Source of the DNA: Luzula sylvatica
Lineage: Eukaryota; Streptophyta; Magnoliopsida; Poales; Juncaceae
NCBI GenBank assembly: GCA_946800325.1
Contig: CAMPEJ010000007.1
Coordinates: 825,001 to 889,000 of the forward strand
Direction of reading: 5' to 3'
DNA: 64,000 nucleotides
The notes beneath the pieces are model-generated. The model saw nothing but the letters and a program-made list of their open reading frames with translations, was not told the DNA's origin and made no database searches. The position numbers and the translations under genes were made by a program. This document shows, one piece after another, positions 1 to 12,525 of the stretch. Every line of letters starts with the position of its first letter. Positions within the stretch are counted from its first letter, which is position 1.

Positions 1-124
1 GTATTTTGAGATCATTTGAATCGTATCTTTTACCACATAACATTTCACCAAAATTTACAAACACTGAGAAAGTTTGTTTTTCGATTCAAAACAATCTGTT
101 TATGCTTTGGGGAGTTCAAATAAC
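1..124. repeat. Representative monomer of array A with two nested dyads
   Basis: The first unit shows the typical layout. Two inverted repeats are nested in it. The outer arms are TTTGAATCG (15-23) and CGATTCAAA (82-90), a perfect 9-bp pair with a 58-nt spacer. The inner arms are ACAAAC (57-62) and GTTTGT (72-77), a 6-bp pair with a 9-nt spacer. A transcript of either strand could fold into a stem carrying the inner hairpin. Position 17 is one of the most variable sites of the family (T, C or G, giving TTTGAA, TTCGAA or TTGGAA). Most copies therefore keep a 6-bp outer core, GAATCG with CGATTC, rather than the full 9 bp. The right inner arm is also a variant hotspot (GTTTGT, GTTTAA, GTTTGA, GTTTGG, GTTTAT). 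Whether the dyads bind a protein or merely persist by descent cannot be told from the sequence. Confidence 0.85.
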
Positions 125-3100
125 GTATTTTGAGATCATTGGAATCATATCTTTTACCACATAACATTTCACAAAAATTTACAAACACTAAGAAAGTTTG
201 TTTTTCGATTCAAAACAATCTGTTTATTGCTTTGGGGAGTTCAAATAATGTATTTTGAGATCATTTGAATCGTATCTTTTACCACATAACATTTTACCAA
301 AATTTACAAACACTAAGAAAGTTTGTTTTTCGATTCAAAACAATTTGTTTATGCTTTGGCGAGTTCAAATAACGTATTTTGAGATCATTTGAATCGTATC
401 TTTTACCACATAACATTTCACAAAAATTTAGAAACACTAAGAAAGTTTAATTTTCGATTCAAAACAATCTGTTTATGCTTTGGGGAGTTCAAATAACGTA
501 TTTTGAGATCATTCGAATCGTATCTTTTACCACATAACATTTCACCAAAATTTACAAACACTAAGAAAGTTTGTTTTTCGATTCAAAACAATCTGTTTAT
601 GCTTTGGGGAGTACAAATAACGTATTTTGAGATCATTGGAATCGTATCTTTTACTACAAAACATTTCACCAAAATTTACAAACGCTGAGAAAGTTTGTTT
701 TTTGATTCAAAACAATCTGTTTATGCTTTGGGGAGTTCAAATAACGTATTTTGAGATCATTTCAATCGTATCTTTTACCACATAACATTTCACCAAAATT
801 TACAAACACTGAGAAAGTTTGATTTTCGATTCAAAACAATCTGTATATGCTTTGGGGAGTTCAAATAACGTATTTTGAGATCATTCGAATCGTATCTTTT
901 ACCACATAACATTTCACCAAAATTTACAAACACTAAGAAAGTTTGTTTTTCGATTCAAAACAATCTGTTTATGCTTTGGGGAGTTCAAATAACGTATTTT
1001 GAGATCATTGGAATCGTATCTTTTACTACATAACATTTCACCAAAATTTACAAACACTAAGAAAGTTTGTTTTTCGATTCAAAACAATCTGTTTATGCTT
1101 TGGGGAGTTCAAATAACTTATTTTGAGATCATTTGAATCGTATCTTTTACCACATAACATTTCACCAAACTTTACAAACACTAAGAAAGTTTGTTTTTCG
1201 ATTCAAAACAATCTGTTTATGCTTTGGGGAGTTCAAATAACTTATTTTGAGATCATTTGAATCGTATCTTTTACCACATAACATTTCACCAAACTTTACA
1301 AACACTAAGAAAGTTTGTTTTTCGATTCAAAACAATCTGTTTATGCTTTGGGGAGTTCAAATAACGTATTTTGAGATCATTTGAATCGTATCTTTTACCA
1401 CATAACATTTCACCAAAATTTACAAACACTAAGAAAGTTTAATTTTCGATTCAAAACAATCTGTTTATGCTTTGGGGAGTTCAAATAACGTATTTTGAGA
1501 TCATTCGAATCGTATCTTTTACCACATAACATTTCACCAAAATTTACAAACACTAAGAAAGTTTGTTTTTCGATTCAAAACAATTTGTTTATGCTTTGGG
1601 GAGTTCAAATAACATATTTGTAGATCATTCGAATCGTATCTTTTACCACATAACATTTCACCAAAATTTACAAACACTAAGAAAGTTTGTTTTTCGATTC
1701 AAAACAATCTGTTTGTGCTTTGGGGAGTTCAAATAACGTATTTTGAGATCATTTGAATCGTATCTTTTACTACATAACATTTCACCAAAATTTACAAACA
1801 CTAAGAATGTTTGTTTTTCGATTCAAAACAATCTGTTTATGCTTTTGGGAGTTCAAATAACGTATTTTGAGATCATTTGAATCGTATCTTTTACCACATA
1901 ACATTTCACCAAAATTTACAAACACTAAGAAAGTTTGTTTTTCGATTCAAAACAATCTGTTTATGCTTTGGGGAGTTCAAATAACGTATTTTGAGATCAC
2001 TGGAATCGTATCTTTTACCACATAACATTTCACAAAAATTTACAAACACTAAGAAAGTTTGTTTTTCGATTCAAAACAATCTGTTTATGCTTTGGGGAGT
2101 TCAAATAACGTATTTTGAGATCATTGGAATCGTATCTTTTACTACAAAACATTTCACCAAAATTTACAAACACTAAGAAAGTTTGTTTTTCGATTCAAAA
2201 CAATCTGTTTATGCTTTGGGGAGTTCAAATAACTTATTTTGAGATCATTTGAATCGTATCTTTTACCACATAACATTTCACCAAACTTTACAAACACTAA
2301 GATTTTTTGTTTTTCGATTCAAAACAATCTGTTTATGCTTTGGCGAGTTCAAATAACGTATTTTGAGATCATTTGAATCGTATATTTTACCACATAACAT
2401 TTCACCAAAATTTACAAACACTAAGAAAGTTTATTTTCCGATTCAAAACAATCTGTTTATGCTTTGGGGAGTTCAAATAACGTATTTTGAGATCATTTGA
2501 ATCGTATCTTTTACTACATAACATTTCACCAAAATTTACAAACACTAAGAAAGTTTGTTTTTCGATTCAAAACAATCTGTTTATGCTTTGGGGAGTTCAA
2601 ATAACTTATTTTGAGATCATTTGAATCGTATCTTTTACCACATAACATTTCACCAAACTTTACAAACACTAAGAAATTTTGTTTTTCGATTCAAAACAAT
2701 CTGTTTATGCTTTGGCGAGTTCAAATAACGTATTTTGAGATCATTTGAATCGTATCTTTTACCACATAACATTTCACCAAAATTTACAAACACTTAGAAA
2801 GTTTATTTTTCGATTCAAAACAATCTGTTTATGCTTTGGGGAGTTCAAATAACGTATTTTGAGATCATTTGAATCGTATCTTTTACTACATAACATTTCA
2901 CCAAAATTTACAAACACTAAAAAAGTTTGTTTTTCGATTCAAAACAATTTGTTTATGCTTTGGCCAGTTCAAATAACGTATTTTGAGATCATTTGAATCG
3001 TATCTTTTACCACATAACATTTCACAAAAATTTAGAAACACTAAGAAAGTTTAATTTTCGATTCAAAACAATCTGTTTATGCTTTGGGGAGTTCAAATAA

Positions 3101-6100
3101 CGTATTTTGAGATCATTGGAATCGTATCTTTTACCACATAACATTTCACAAAAATTTACAAACACTAAGAAAGTTTGTTTTTCGATTCAAAACAATCTGT
3201 TTATGCTTTGGGGAGTTCAAATAACGTATTTTGAGATCATTTGAATCGTATCTTTTACTACATAACATTTCACCAAAATTTACAAACACTAAGAAAGTTT
3301 GTTTTTCGATTCAAAACAATCTGTTTATGCTTTGGGGAGTTCAAATAACTTATTTTGAGATCATTTGAATCGTATCTTTTACCACATAACATTTCACCAA
3401 ACTTTACAAACACTAAGAAATTTTGTTTTTCGAATCAAAACAATATGTTTATGCTTTGGCGAGTTCAAATAACGTATTTTGAGATCATTTGAATCGTATC
3501 TTTTACCACATAACATTTCACCAAAATTTACAAACACTAAGAAAGTTTATTTTTCGATTCAAAACAATCTGTTTATGCTTTGGGGAGTTCAAATAACGTA
3601 TTTTGAGATCATTTGAATCGTATCTTTTACTACATAACATTTCACCAAAATTTACAAACACTAAGAAAGTTTGTTTTTCGATTCAAAACAATTTGTTTAT
3701 GCTTTGGGGAGTTCAAATAACATATTTGTAGATCATTCGAATCGTATCTTTTACCACAAAACATTTCACCAAAATTTACAAACACTAAGAAAGTTTGTTT
3801 TTCGATTCAAAACAATCTGTTTATGCTTTGGGGAGTTCAAATAACGTATTTTGAAATCATTTGAATCGTATCTTTTACTACATAACATTTGACCAAAATT
3901 TACAAACACAAAGAAAGTTTGTTTTTCGATTCAAAACAATCTGTTTATGCTTTGGGGAGTTCAAATAACGTATTTTGAGATCATTTGATTCGTATCTTTT
4001 ACCACATAACATTTCACCAAAATTTACAAACACTAAGAAAGTTTGGTTTTCGATTCAAAACAATCTATTAATGCTTTGGGGAGTTCAAATAACGTATTTT
4101 GAGATCATTTGAATCGTATATTTTACCACATAACATTTTACCAAAATTTACAAACACTGAGAAAGTTTGTTTTTCGATTCAAAACAATCTGTTTATGCTT
4201 TGGGGAGTTCAAATAACGTATTTTGAGATCATTGGAATCGTATCTTTTACCACATAACATTTCACAAAAATTTACAAACACTAAGAAAGTTTGTTTTTCG
4301 ATTCAAAACAATCTGTTTATTGCTTTGGGGAGTTCAAATAACGTATTTTGAGATCATTCGAATCGTATCTTTTACCACATAACATTTCACCAAAATTTAC
4401 AAACACTGAGAAAGTTTGATTTTCGATTCAAAACAATCTGTTTATGCTTTGGGGAGTTCAAATAACGTATTTTGAGATCATTTGAATCGTATCTTTTACC
4501 ACATAACATTTCACCAAAATTTACAAACGCTGAGAATGTTTGTTTTTCGATTCAAAACAATCTGTTTATGCTTTGGGGTGTTCAAATAACGTATTTTGAG
4601 ATCATTTGAATCGTATCTTTTACTACATAACATTTCACCAAAATTTACAAACGCTGAGAAAGTTTGTTTTTCGATTCAAAACAATCTGTTTATGCTTTGG
4701 GGAGTTCAAATAACGTATTTTGAGATCATTTGAATCGTATCTTTTACCACATAACATTTCACCAAAATTTACAAACACTGAGAAAGTTTGATTTTCGATT
4801 CAAAACAATCTGTTTATGCTTTGGGGAGTTCAAATAACGTATTTTGAGATCATTTGATTCGTATCTTTTACCACATAACATTTCACCAAAATTTACACAC
4901 TAAGAAAGTTTAGTTTTCGATTCAAAACAATCTATTTATGCTTTGGGGAGTTCAAATAACGTATTTTGAGATCATTTGAATCGTATCTTTTACCACATAA
5001 CATTTTACCAAAATTTACAAACACTAAGAAAGTTTGTTTTTCGATTCAAAACAATTTGTTTATGCTTTGGGGAGTTCAAATAACGTATCTTGAGATCATT
5101 CGAATCGTATCTTTTACCACGTAACATTTCACCAAAATTTACAAACGCTAAGAAAGTTTGTTTTTCGATTCAAAACAATCTGTTTATGCTATGGGGAGTT
5201 CAAATAACGTATTTTGAGATCATTTGAATCGTATCTTTTACTACATAACATTTCACCAAAATTTACAAACGCTGAGAAAGTTTGTTTTTCGATTCAAAAC
5301 AATCTGTTTATGCTTTGGGGAGTTCAAATAACGTATTTTGAGATCATTTGAATCGTATCTTTTACCACATAACATTTCACCAAAATTTACAAACACTGAG
5401 AAAGTTTGATTTTCGATTCAAAACAATCTGTTTATGCTTTGGGGAGTTCAAATAACGTATTTTGAGATCATTTGAATCGTATCTTTTACCACATAACATT
5501 TCACCAAACTTTACAAACACTAAGAAAGTTTGTTTTTTGATTCAAAACAATCTGTTTATGCTTTGGGGAGTTCAAATAACGTATTTTGAGATCATTTGAA
5601 TCGTATCTTTTACCACATAACATTTCACCAAAATTTAAAAACACTAAGAAAGTTTAATTTTCGATTCAAAACAATCTGTTTATGCTTTGGGGAGTTCAAA
5701 TAACGTATTTTGAGATCATTGGAATCGTATCTTTTACCACATAACATTTCACCAAAATTTACAAACACTAAGAAAGTTTGTTTTTCGATTCAAAACAATT
5801 TGTTTATGCTTTGGGGAGTTCAAATAACATATTTGTAGATCATTCGAATCGTATCTTTTACCACATAACATTTCACCAAAATTTACAAACACTAAGAAAG
5901 TTTGTTTTTCGATTCAAAACAATCTGTTTGTGCTTTGGGGAGTTCAAATAACGTATTTTGAGATCATTTGAATCGTATCTTTTACTACATAACATTTCAC
6001 CAAAATTTACAAACACTAAGAAAGTTTGTTTTTCGATTCAAAACAATCTGTTTATGCTTTGGGGAGTTTAAATAACGTATTTTGAGATCATTGGAATCGT

Positions 6101-7317
6101 ATCTTTTACCACATAACATTTCACCAAAATTTACAAACACTAAGAAAGTTTGTTTTTCGATTCAAAACAATTTGTTTATGCTTTGGGGAGTTCAAATAAC
6201 GTATTTTGAGATCATTCGAATCGTATCTTTTACCACGTAACATTTCACCAAAATTTACAAACGCTAGGAAAGTTTGTTTTTCGATTCAAAACAATCTGTT
6301 TATGCTTTGGGGAGTTCAAATAACGTATTTTGAGATCATTTGAATCGTATCTTTTACTACATAACATTTCACCAAAATTTACAAACGCTGAGAAAGTTTG
6401 TTTTTCGATTCAAAACAATCTGTTTATGCTTTGGGGAGTTCAAATAACGTATTTTGAGATCATTTGAATCGTATCTTTTACCACATAACATTTCACCAAA
6501 ATTTACAAACACTGAGAAAGTTTGATTTTCGATTCAAAACAATCTGTTTATGCTTTGGGGAGTTCAAATAACGTATTTTGAGATCATTTGAATCGTATCT
6601 TTTACCACATAACATTTCACCAAACTTTACAAACACTAAGAAAGTTTGTTTTTCGATTCAAAACAATCTGTTTATGCTTTGGGGAGTTCAAATAACGTAT
6701 TTTGAGATCATTGGAATCGTATCTTTTACCACATAACATTTCACCAAAATTTACAAACACTAAGAAAGTTTAATTTTCGATTCAAAACAATCTGTTTATG
6801 CTTTGGGGAGTTCAAATAACATATTTTGAGATCATTCGAATCGTATCTTTTACCACATAACATTTCACCAAAATTTACAAACACTAAGAAAGTTTGTTTT
6901 TCGATTCAAAACAATTTGTTTATGCTTTGGGGAGTTCAAATAACATATTTGTAGTTCATTCGAATCGTATCTTTTACCACATAACATTTCACCAAAATTT
7001 ACAAACACTAAGAAAGTTTGTTTTTTCGATTCAAAACAATCTGTTTGTGCTTTGGGGAGTTCAAATAACGTATTTTGAGATCATTTGAATCGTATCTTTT
7101 ACTACATAACATTTCACCAAAATTTACAAACGCTGAGAAAGTTTGTTTTTCGATTCAAAACAATCTGTTTATGCTTTGGGGAGTTCAAATAACGTATTTT
7201 GAGATCATTTGAATCGTATCTTTTACCACATAACATTTCACCAAAATTTACAAACACTGAGAAAGTTTGTTTTTCGATTCAAAACAATCTGTTTATGCTT
7301 TGGGGAGTTCAAATAAC

Positions 7318-10300
7318 GTATTTTGAGATCATTGGAATCGTATCTTTTACCACATAACATTTCACAAAAATTTACAAACACTAAGAAAGTTTGTTTTTCG
7401 ATTCAAAACAATCTGTTTATTCTTTGGGGAGTTCAAATAACGTATTTTGAGATCATTTGAATCGTATCTTTTACCACATAACATTTTACCAAAATTTACA
7501 AACACTAAGAAAGTTTGTTTTTCGATTCAAAACAATTTGTTTATGCTTTGGCGAGTTCAAATAACGTATTTTGAGATCATTTGAATCGTATCTTTTACCA
7601 CATAACATTTCACCAAAATTTAGAAACACTAAGAAAGTTTAATTTTCGATTCAAAACAATCTGTTTATGCTTTGGGGAGTTCAAATAACGTATTTTGAGA
7701 TCATTCGAATCGTATCTTTTACCACATAACATTTCACAAAAATTTACAAACACTAAGAAAGTTTGTTTTTCGATTCAAAACAATCTGTTTATGCTTTGGG
7801 GAGTTCAAATAACGTATTTTGAGATCATTTGAATCGTATCTTTTACCACATAACATTTTACCAAAATTTACAAACACTAAGAAAGTTTGTTTTTCGATTC
7901 AAAACAATCTGTTTATGCTTTGGGGAGTTCGAATAACGTATTTTGAGATCATTTGAATCGTATCTTTTACCACATAACATTTCACAAAAATTTAGAAACA
8001 CTAAGAAAGTTTAATTTTCGATTCAAAACAATCTGTTTATGCTTTGGGGAGTTCAAATAACGTATTTTGAGATCATTCGAATCCTATCTTTTACCACATA
8101 ACATTTCACCAAAATTTACAAACACTAAGAAAGTTTGTTTTTCGATTCAAAACAATTTGTTTATGCTTTGGGGAGTTCAAATAACGTATTTTGAGATCAT
8201 TCGAATCGTATCTTTTACCACGTAACATTTCACCAAAATTTACAAACGCTAAGAAAGTTTGTTTTTCGATTCAAAACAATCTGTTTATGCTTTGGGGAGT
8301 TCAAATAACTTATTTTGAGATCATTTGAATCGTATCTTTTACCACATAACATTTCACCAAACTTTACAAACACTAAGAAATTTTGTTTTTCGATTCAAAA
8401 CAATCTGTTTATGCTTTGGGGAGTTCAAATAACATATTTGTAGATCATTCGAATCGTATCTTTTACCACATAACATTTCACCAAAATTTACAAACACTAA
8501 GAAAGTTTGTTTTTCGATTCAAAACAATCTGTTTGTGCTTTGGGGAGTTCAAATAACGTATTTTGAGATCATTTGAATCGTATCTTTTACTACATAACAT
8601 TTCACCAAAATTTACAAACACTAAGAAAGTTTGTTTTTCGATTCAAAACAATCTGTTTATGCTTTGGGGAGTTCAAATAACGTATTTTGAGATCATTTGA
8701 ATCGTATCTTTTACCACATAACATTTCACCAAAATTTACAAACACTGAGAAAGTTTGTTTTTCGATTCAAAACAATCTGTTTATGCTTTGGGGAGTTCAA
8801 ATAACGTATTTTGAGATCATTGGAATCGTATCTTTTACCACATAACATTTCACAAAAATTTACAAACACTAAGAAAGTTTGTTTTTCGATTCAAAACAAT
8901 CTGTTTATTCTTTGGGGAGTTCAAATAACGTATTTTGAGATCATTTGAATCGTATCTTTTACCACATAACATTTTACCAAAATTTACAAACACTAAGAAA
9001 GTTTGTTTTTCGATTCAAAACAATTTGTTTATGCTTTGGCGAGTTCAAATAACGTATTTTGAGATCATTTGAATCGTATCTTTTACCACATAACATTTCA
9101 CCAAAATTTAGAAACACTAAGAAAGTTTAATTTTCGATTCAAAACAATCTGTTTATGCTTTGGGGAGTTCAAATAACGTATTTTGAGATCATTCGAATCG
9201 TATCTTTTACCACATAACATTTCACAAAAATTTACAAACACTAAGAAAGTTTGTTTTTCGATTCAAAACAATCTGTTTATGCTTTGGGGAGTTCAAATAA
9301 CGTATTTTGAGATCATTTGAATCGTATCTTTTACCACATAACATTTTACCAAAATTTACAAACACTAAGAAAGTTTGTTTTTCGATTCAAAACAATCTGT
9401 TTATGCTTTGGGGAGTTCGAATAACGTATTTTGAGATCATTGGAATCGTATCTTTTACCACATAACATTTCACAAAAATTTACAAACACTAAGAAAGTTT
9501 GTTTTTCGATTCAAAACAATCTGTTTATTCTTTGGGGAGTTCAAATAACGTATTTTGAGATCATTTGAATCGTATCTTTTACCACATAACATTTTACCAA
9601 AATTTACAAACACTAAGAAAGTTTGTTTTTCGATTCAAAACAATTTGTTTATGCTTTGGCGAGTTCAAATAACGTATTTTGAGATCATTTGAATCGTATC
9701 TTTTACCACATAACATTTCACCAAAATTTAGAAACACTAAGAAAGTTTAATTTTCGATTCAAAACAATCTGTTTATGCTTTGGGGAGTTCAAATAACGTA
9801 TTTTGAGATCATTCGAATCGTATCTTTTACCACATAACATTTCACAAAAATTTACAAACACTAAGAAAGTTTGTTTTTCGATTCAAAACAATCTGTTTAT
9901 GCTTTGGGGAGTTCAAATAACGTATTTTGAGATCATTTGAATCGTATCTTTTACCACATAACATTTTACCAAAATTTACAAACACTAAGAAAGTTTGTTT
10001 TTCGATTCAAAACAATCTGTTTATGCTTTGGGGAGTTCGAATAACGTATTTTGAGATCATTTGAATCGTATCTTTTACCACATAACATTTCACAAAAATT
10101 TAGAAACACTAAGAAAGTTTAATTTTCGATTCAAAACAATCTGTTTATGCTTTGGGGAGTTCAAATAACGTATTTTGAGATCATTCGAATCGTATCTTTT
10201 ACCACATAACATTTCACCAAAATTTACAAACACTAAGAAAGTTTGTTTTTCGATTCAAAACAATTTGTTTATGCTTTGGGGAGTTCAAATAACGTATTTT

Positions 10301-10913
10301 GAGATCATTCGAATCGTATCTTTTACCACGTAACATTTCACCAAAATTTACAAACGCTAAGAAAGTTTGTTTTTCGATTCAAAACAATCTGTTTATGCTT
10401 TGGGGAGTTCAAATAACTTATTTTGAGATCATTTGAATCGTATCTTTTACCACATAACATTTCACCAAACTTTACAAACACTAAGAAATTTTGTTTTTCG
10501 ATTCAAAACAATCTGTTTATGCTTTGGGGAGTTCAAATAACATATTTGTAGATCATTCGAATCGTATCTTTTACCACATAACATTTCACCAAAATTTACA
10601 AACACTAAGAAAGTTTGTTTTTCGATTCAAAACAATCTGTTTGTGCTTTGGGGAGTTCAAATAACGTATTTTGAGATCATTTGAATCGTATCTTTTACTA
10701 CATAACATTTCACCAAAATTTACAAACACTAAGAAAGTTTGTTTTTCGATTCAAAACAATCTGTTTATGCTTTGGGGAGTTCAAATAACGTATTTTGAGA
10801 TCATTTGAATCGTATCTTTTACCACATAACATTTCACCAAAATTTACAAACACTAAGAAAGTTTGTTTTTCGATTCAAAACAATCTGTTTATGCTTTGGG
10901 GAGTTCAAATAAC
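7318..10913. repeat. Higher-order repeat in array A: P(5-mer)-Q(7-mer)-P-P-Q
   Basis: Variant tags show a 5-monomer block P and a 7-monomer block Q in the order P-Q-P-P-Q. Boundaries are 7318-7937, 7938-8805, 8806-9425, 9426-10045 and 10046-10913. P starts with a TTGGAATC unit that has TTTATTCTTTGG (7421, 8909 and 9529, spaced 1488 and 620 bp). It ends with a unit carrying the rare GAGTTCGAATAAC. Q holds, in order, a TTTAGAAAC/GTTTAA unit, a TTCGAATC unit, a CCACGTAAC unit, a CTTATTTTGAG unit with GAAATTTTG, an X unit, a TACTACATAAC unit and an ordinary one. The copies differ by very few bases, for example CGAATCCTATC in the first Q against CGAATCGTATC in the second. They are therefore recent and were copied in monomer register, as expected for unequal exchange or rolling-circle reinsertion. 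Confidence 0.85.
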
Positions 10914-12525
10914 GTATTTTGAGATCATTGGAATCGTATCTTTTACCACATAACATTTCACCAAAATTTACAAACACTAAGAAAGTTTGTTTTTCGATTC
11001 AAAACAATCTGTTTGTGCTTTGGGGAGTTCAAATAACGTATTTTGAGATCATTTGAATCGTATCTTTTACTACATAACATTTCACCAAAATTTACAAACA
11101 CTAAGAAAGTTTTTTTTTCGATTCAAAACAATCTGTTTATGCTTTGGGGAGTTCAAATAACGTATTTTGAGATCATTTGAATCGTATCTTTTACCACATA
11201 ACATTTCACCAAAATTTACAAACACTAAGAAAGTTTGTTTTTCGATTCAAAACAATCTGTTTATGCTTTGGGGAGTTCAAATAACGTATTTTGAGATCAT
11301 TGGAATCGTATCTTTTACCACATAACATTTCACAAAAATTTACAAACACTAAGAAAGTTTGTTTTTCGATTCAAAACAATCTGTTTATGCTTTGGGGAGT
11401 TCAAATAACGTATTTTGAGATCATTTGAATCGTATCTTTTACCACATAACATTTTACCAAAATTTACAAACACTAAGAAAGTTTGTTTTTCGATTCAAAA
11501 CAATTTGTTTATGCCTTGGCGAGTTCAAATAACGTATTTTGAGATCATTTCAATCGGATCTTTTAGCACATAACATTTCACAAAAATTTAGAAACACTAA
11601 GAAAGTTTAATTTTCGATTCAAAACAATCTGTTTATGCTTTGGGGAGTTCAAATAACGTATTTTGAGATCATTCGAATCGTATCTTTTACCACATAACAT
11701 TTCACCAAAATTTACAAACACTAAGAAAGTTTGTTTTTCGATTCAAAACAATCTGTTTATGCTTTGGGGAGTTCAAATAACGTATTTTGAGATCATTGGA
11801 ATCGTATCTTTTACTACAAAACATTTCACCAAAATTTACAAACACTAAGAAAGTTTGTTTTTCGATTCAAAACAATCTGTTTATGCTTTGGGGAGTTCAA
11901 ATAACTTATTTTGAGATCATTTGAATCGTATCTTTTACCACATAACATTTCACCAAACTTTACAAACACTAAGAAATTTTGTTTTTCGATTCAAAACAAT
12001 TTGTTTATGCTTTGGGGAGTTCAAATAACATATTTGTAGATCATTCGAATCGTATCTTTTACCACATAACATTTCACCAAAATTTACAAACACTAAGAAA
12101 GTTTGTTTTTCGATTCAAAACAATCTGTTTGTGCTTTGGGGAGTTCAAATAACGTATTTTGAGATCATTTGAATCGTATCTTTTACTACATAACATTTCA
12201 CAAAAATTTACAAACACTAAGAAAGTTTGTTTTTCGATTCAAAACAATCTGTTTATGCTTTGGGGAGTTCAAATAACGTATTTTGAGATCATTTGAATCG
12301 TATCTTTTACCACATAACATTTTACCAAAATTTACAAACACTAAGAAAGTTTGTTTTTCGATTCAAAACAATTTGTTTATGCTTTGGCGAGTTCAAATAA
12401 CGTATTTTGAGATCATTTGAATCGTATCTTTTACCACATAACATTTCACAAAAATTTAGAAACACTAAGAAAGTTTAATTTTCGATTCAAAACAATCTGG
12501 TTATGCTTTGGGGAGTTCAAATAAC

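Noticed and set aside
76..96. Possible CENP-B box in the array A monomer (TTTCGATTCAAAAC region, monomer positions 78-94)
   Set aside because: The TTCG and the central A of the box fit, but the essential CGGG half is replaced by ACAA. Only five of nine core bases match, which is not enough for a claim.
503..688. Recurring 61-codon open frame in array A (also at 1991, 11663, 12531, 17490, 18358, 28898, 33114, 33982 and 43405)
   Set aside because: It begins with TTG, not ATG, at the same monomer position each time, and spans one and a half 124-bp units. It appears only where chance variants remove a stop. It is a by-product of the repeat.
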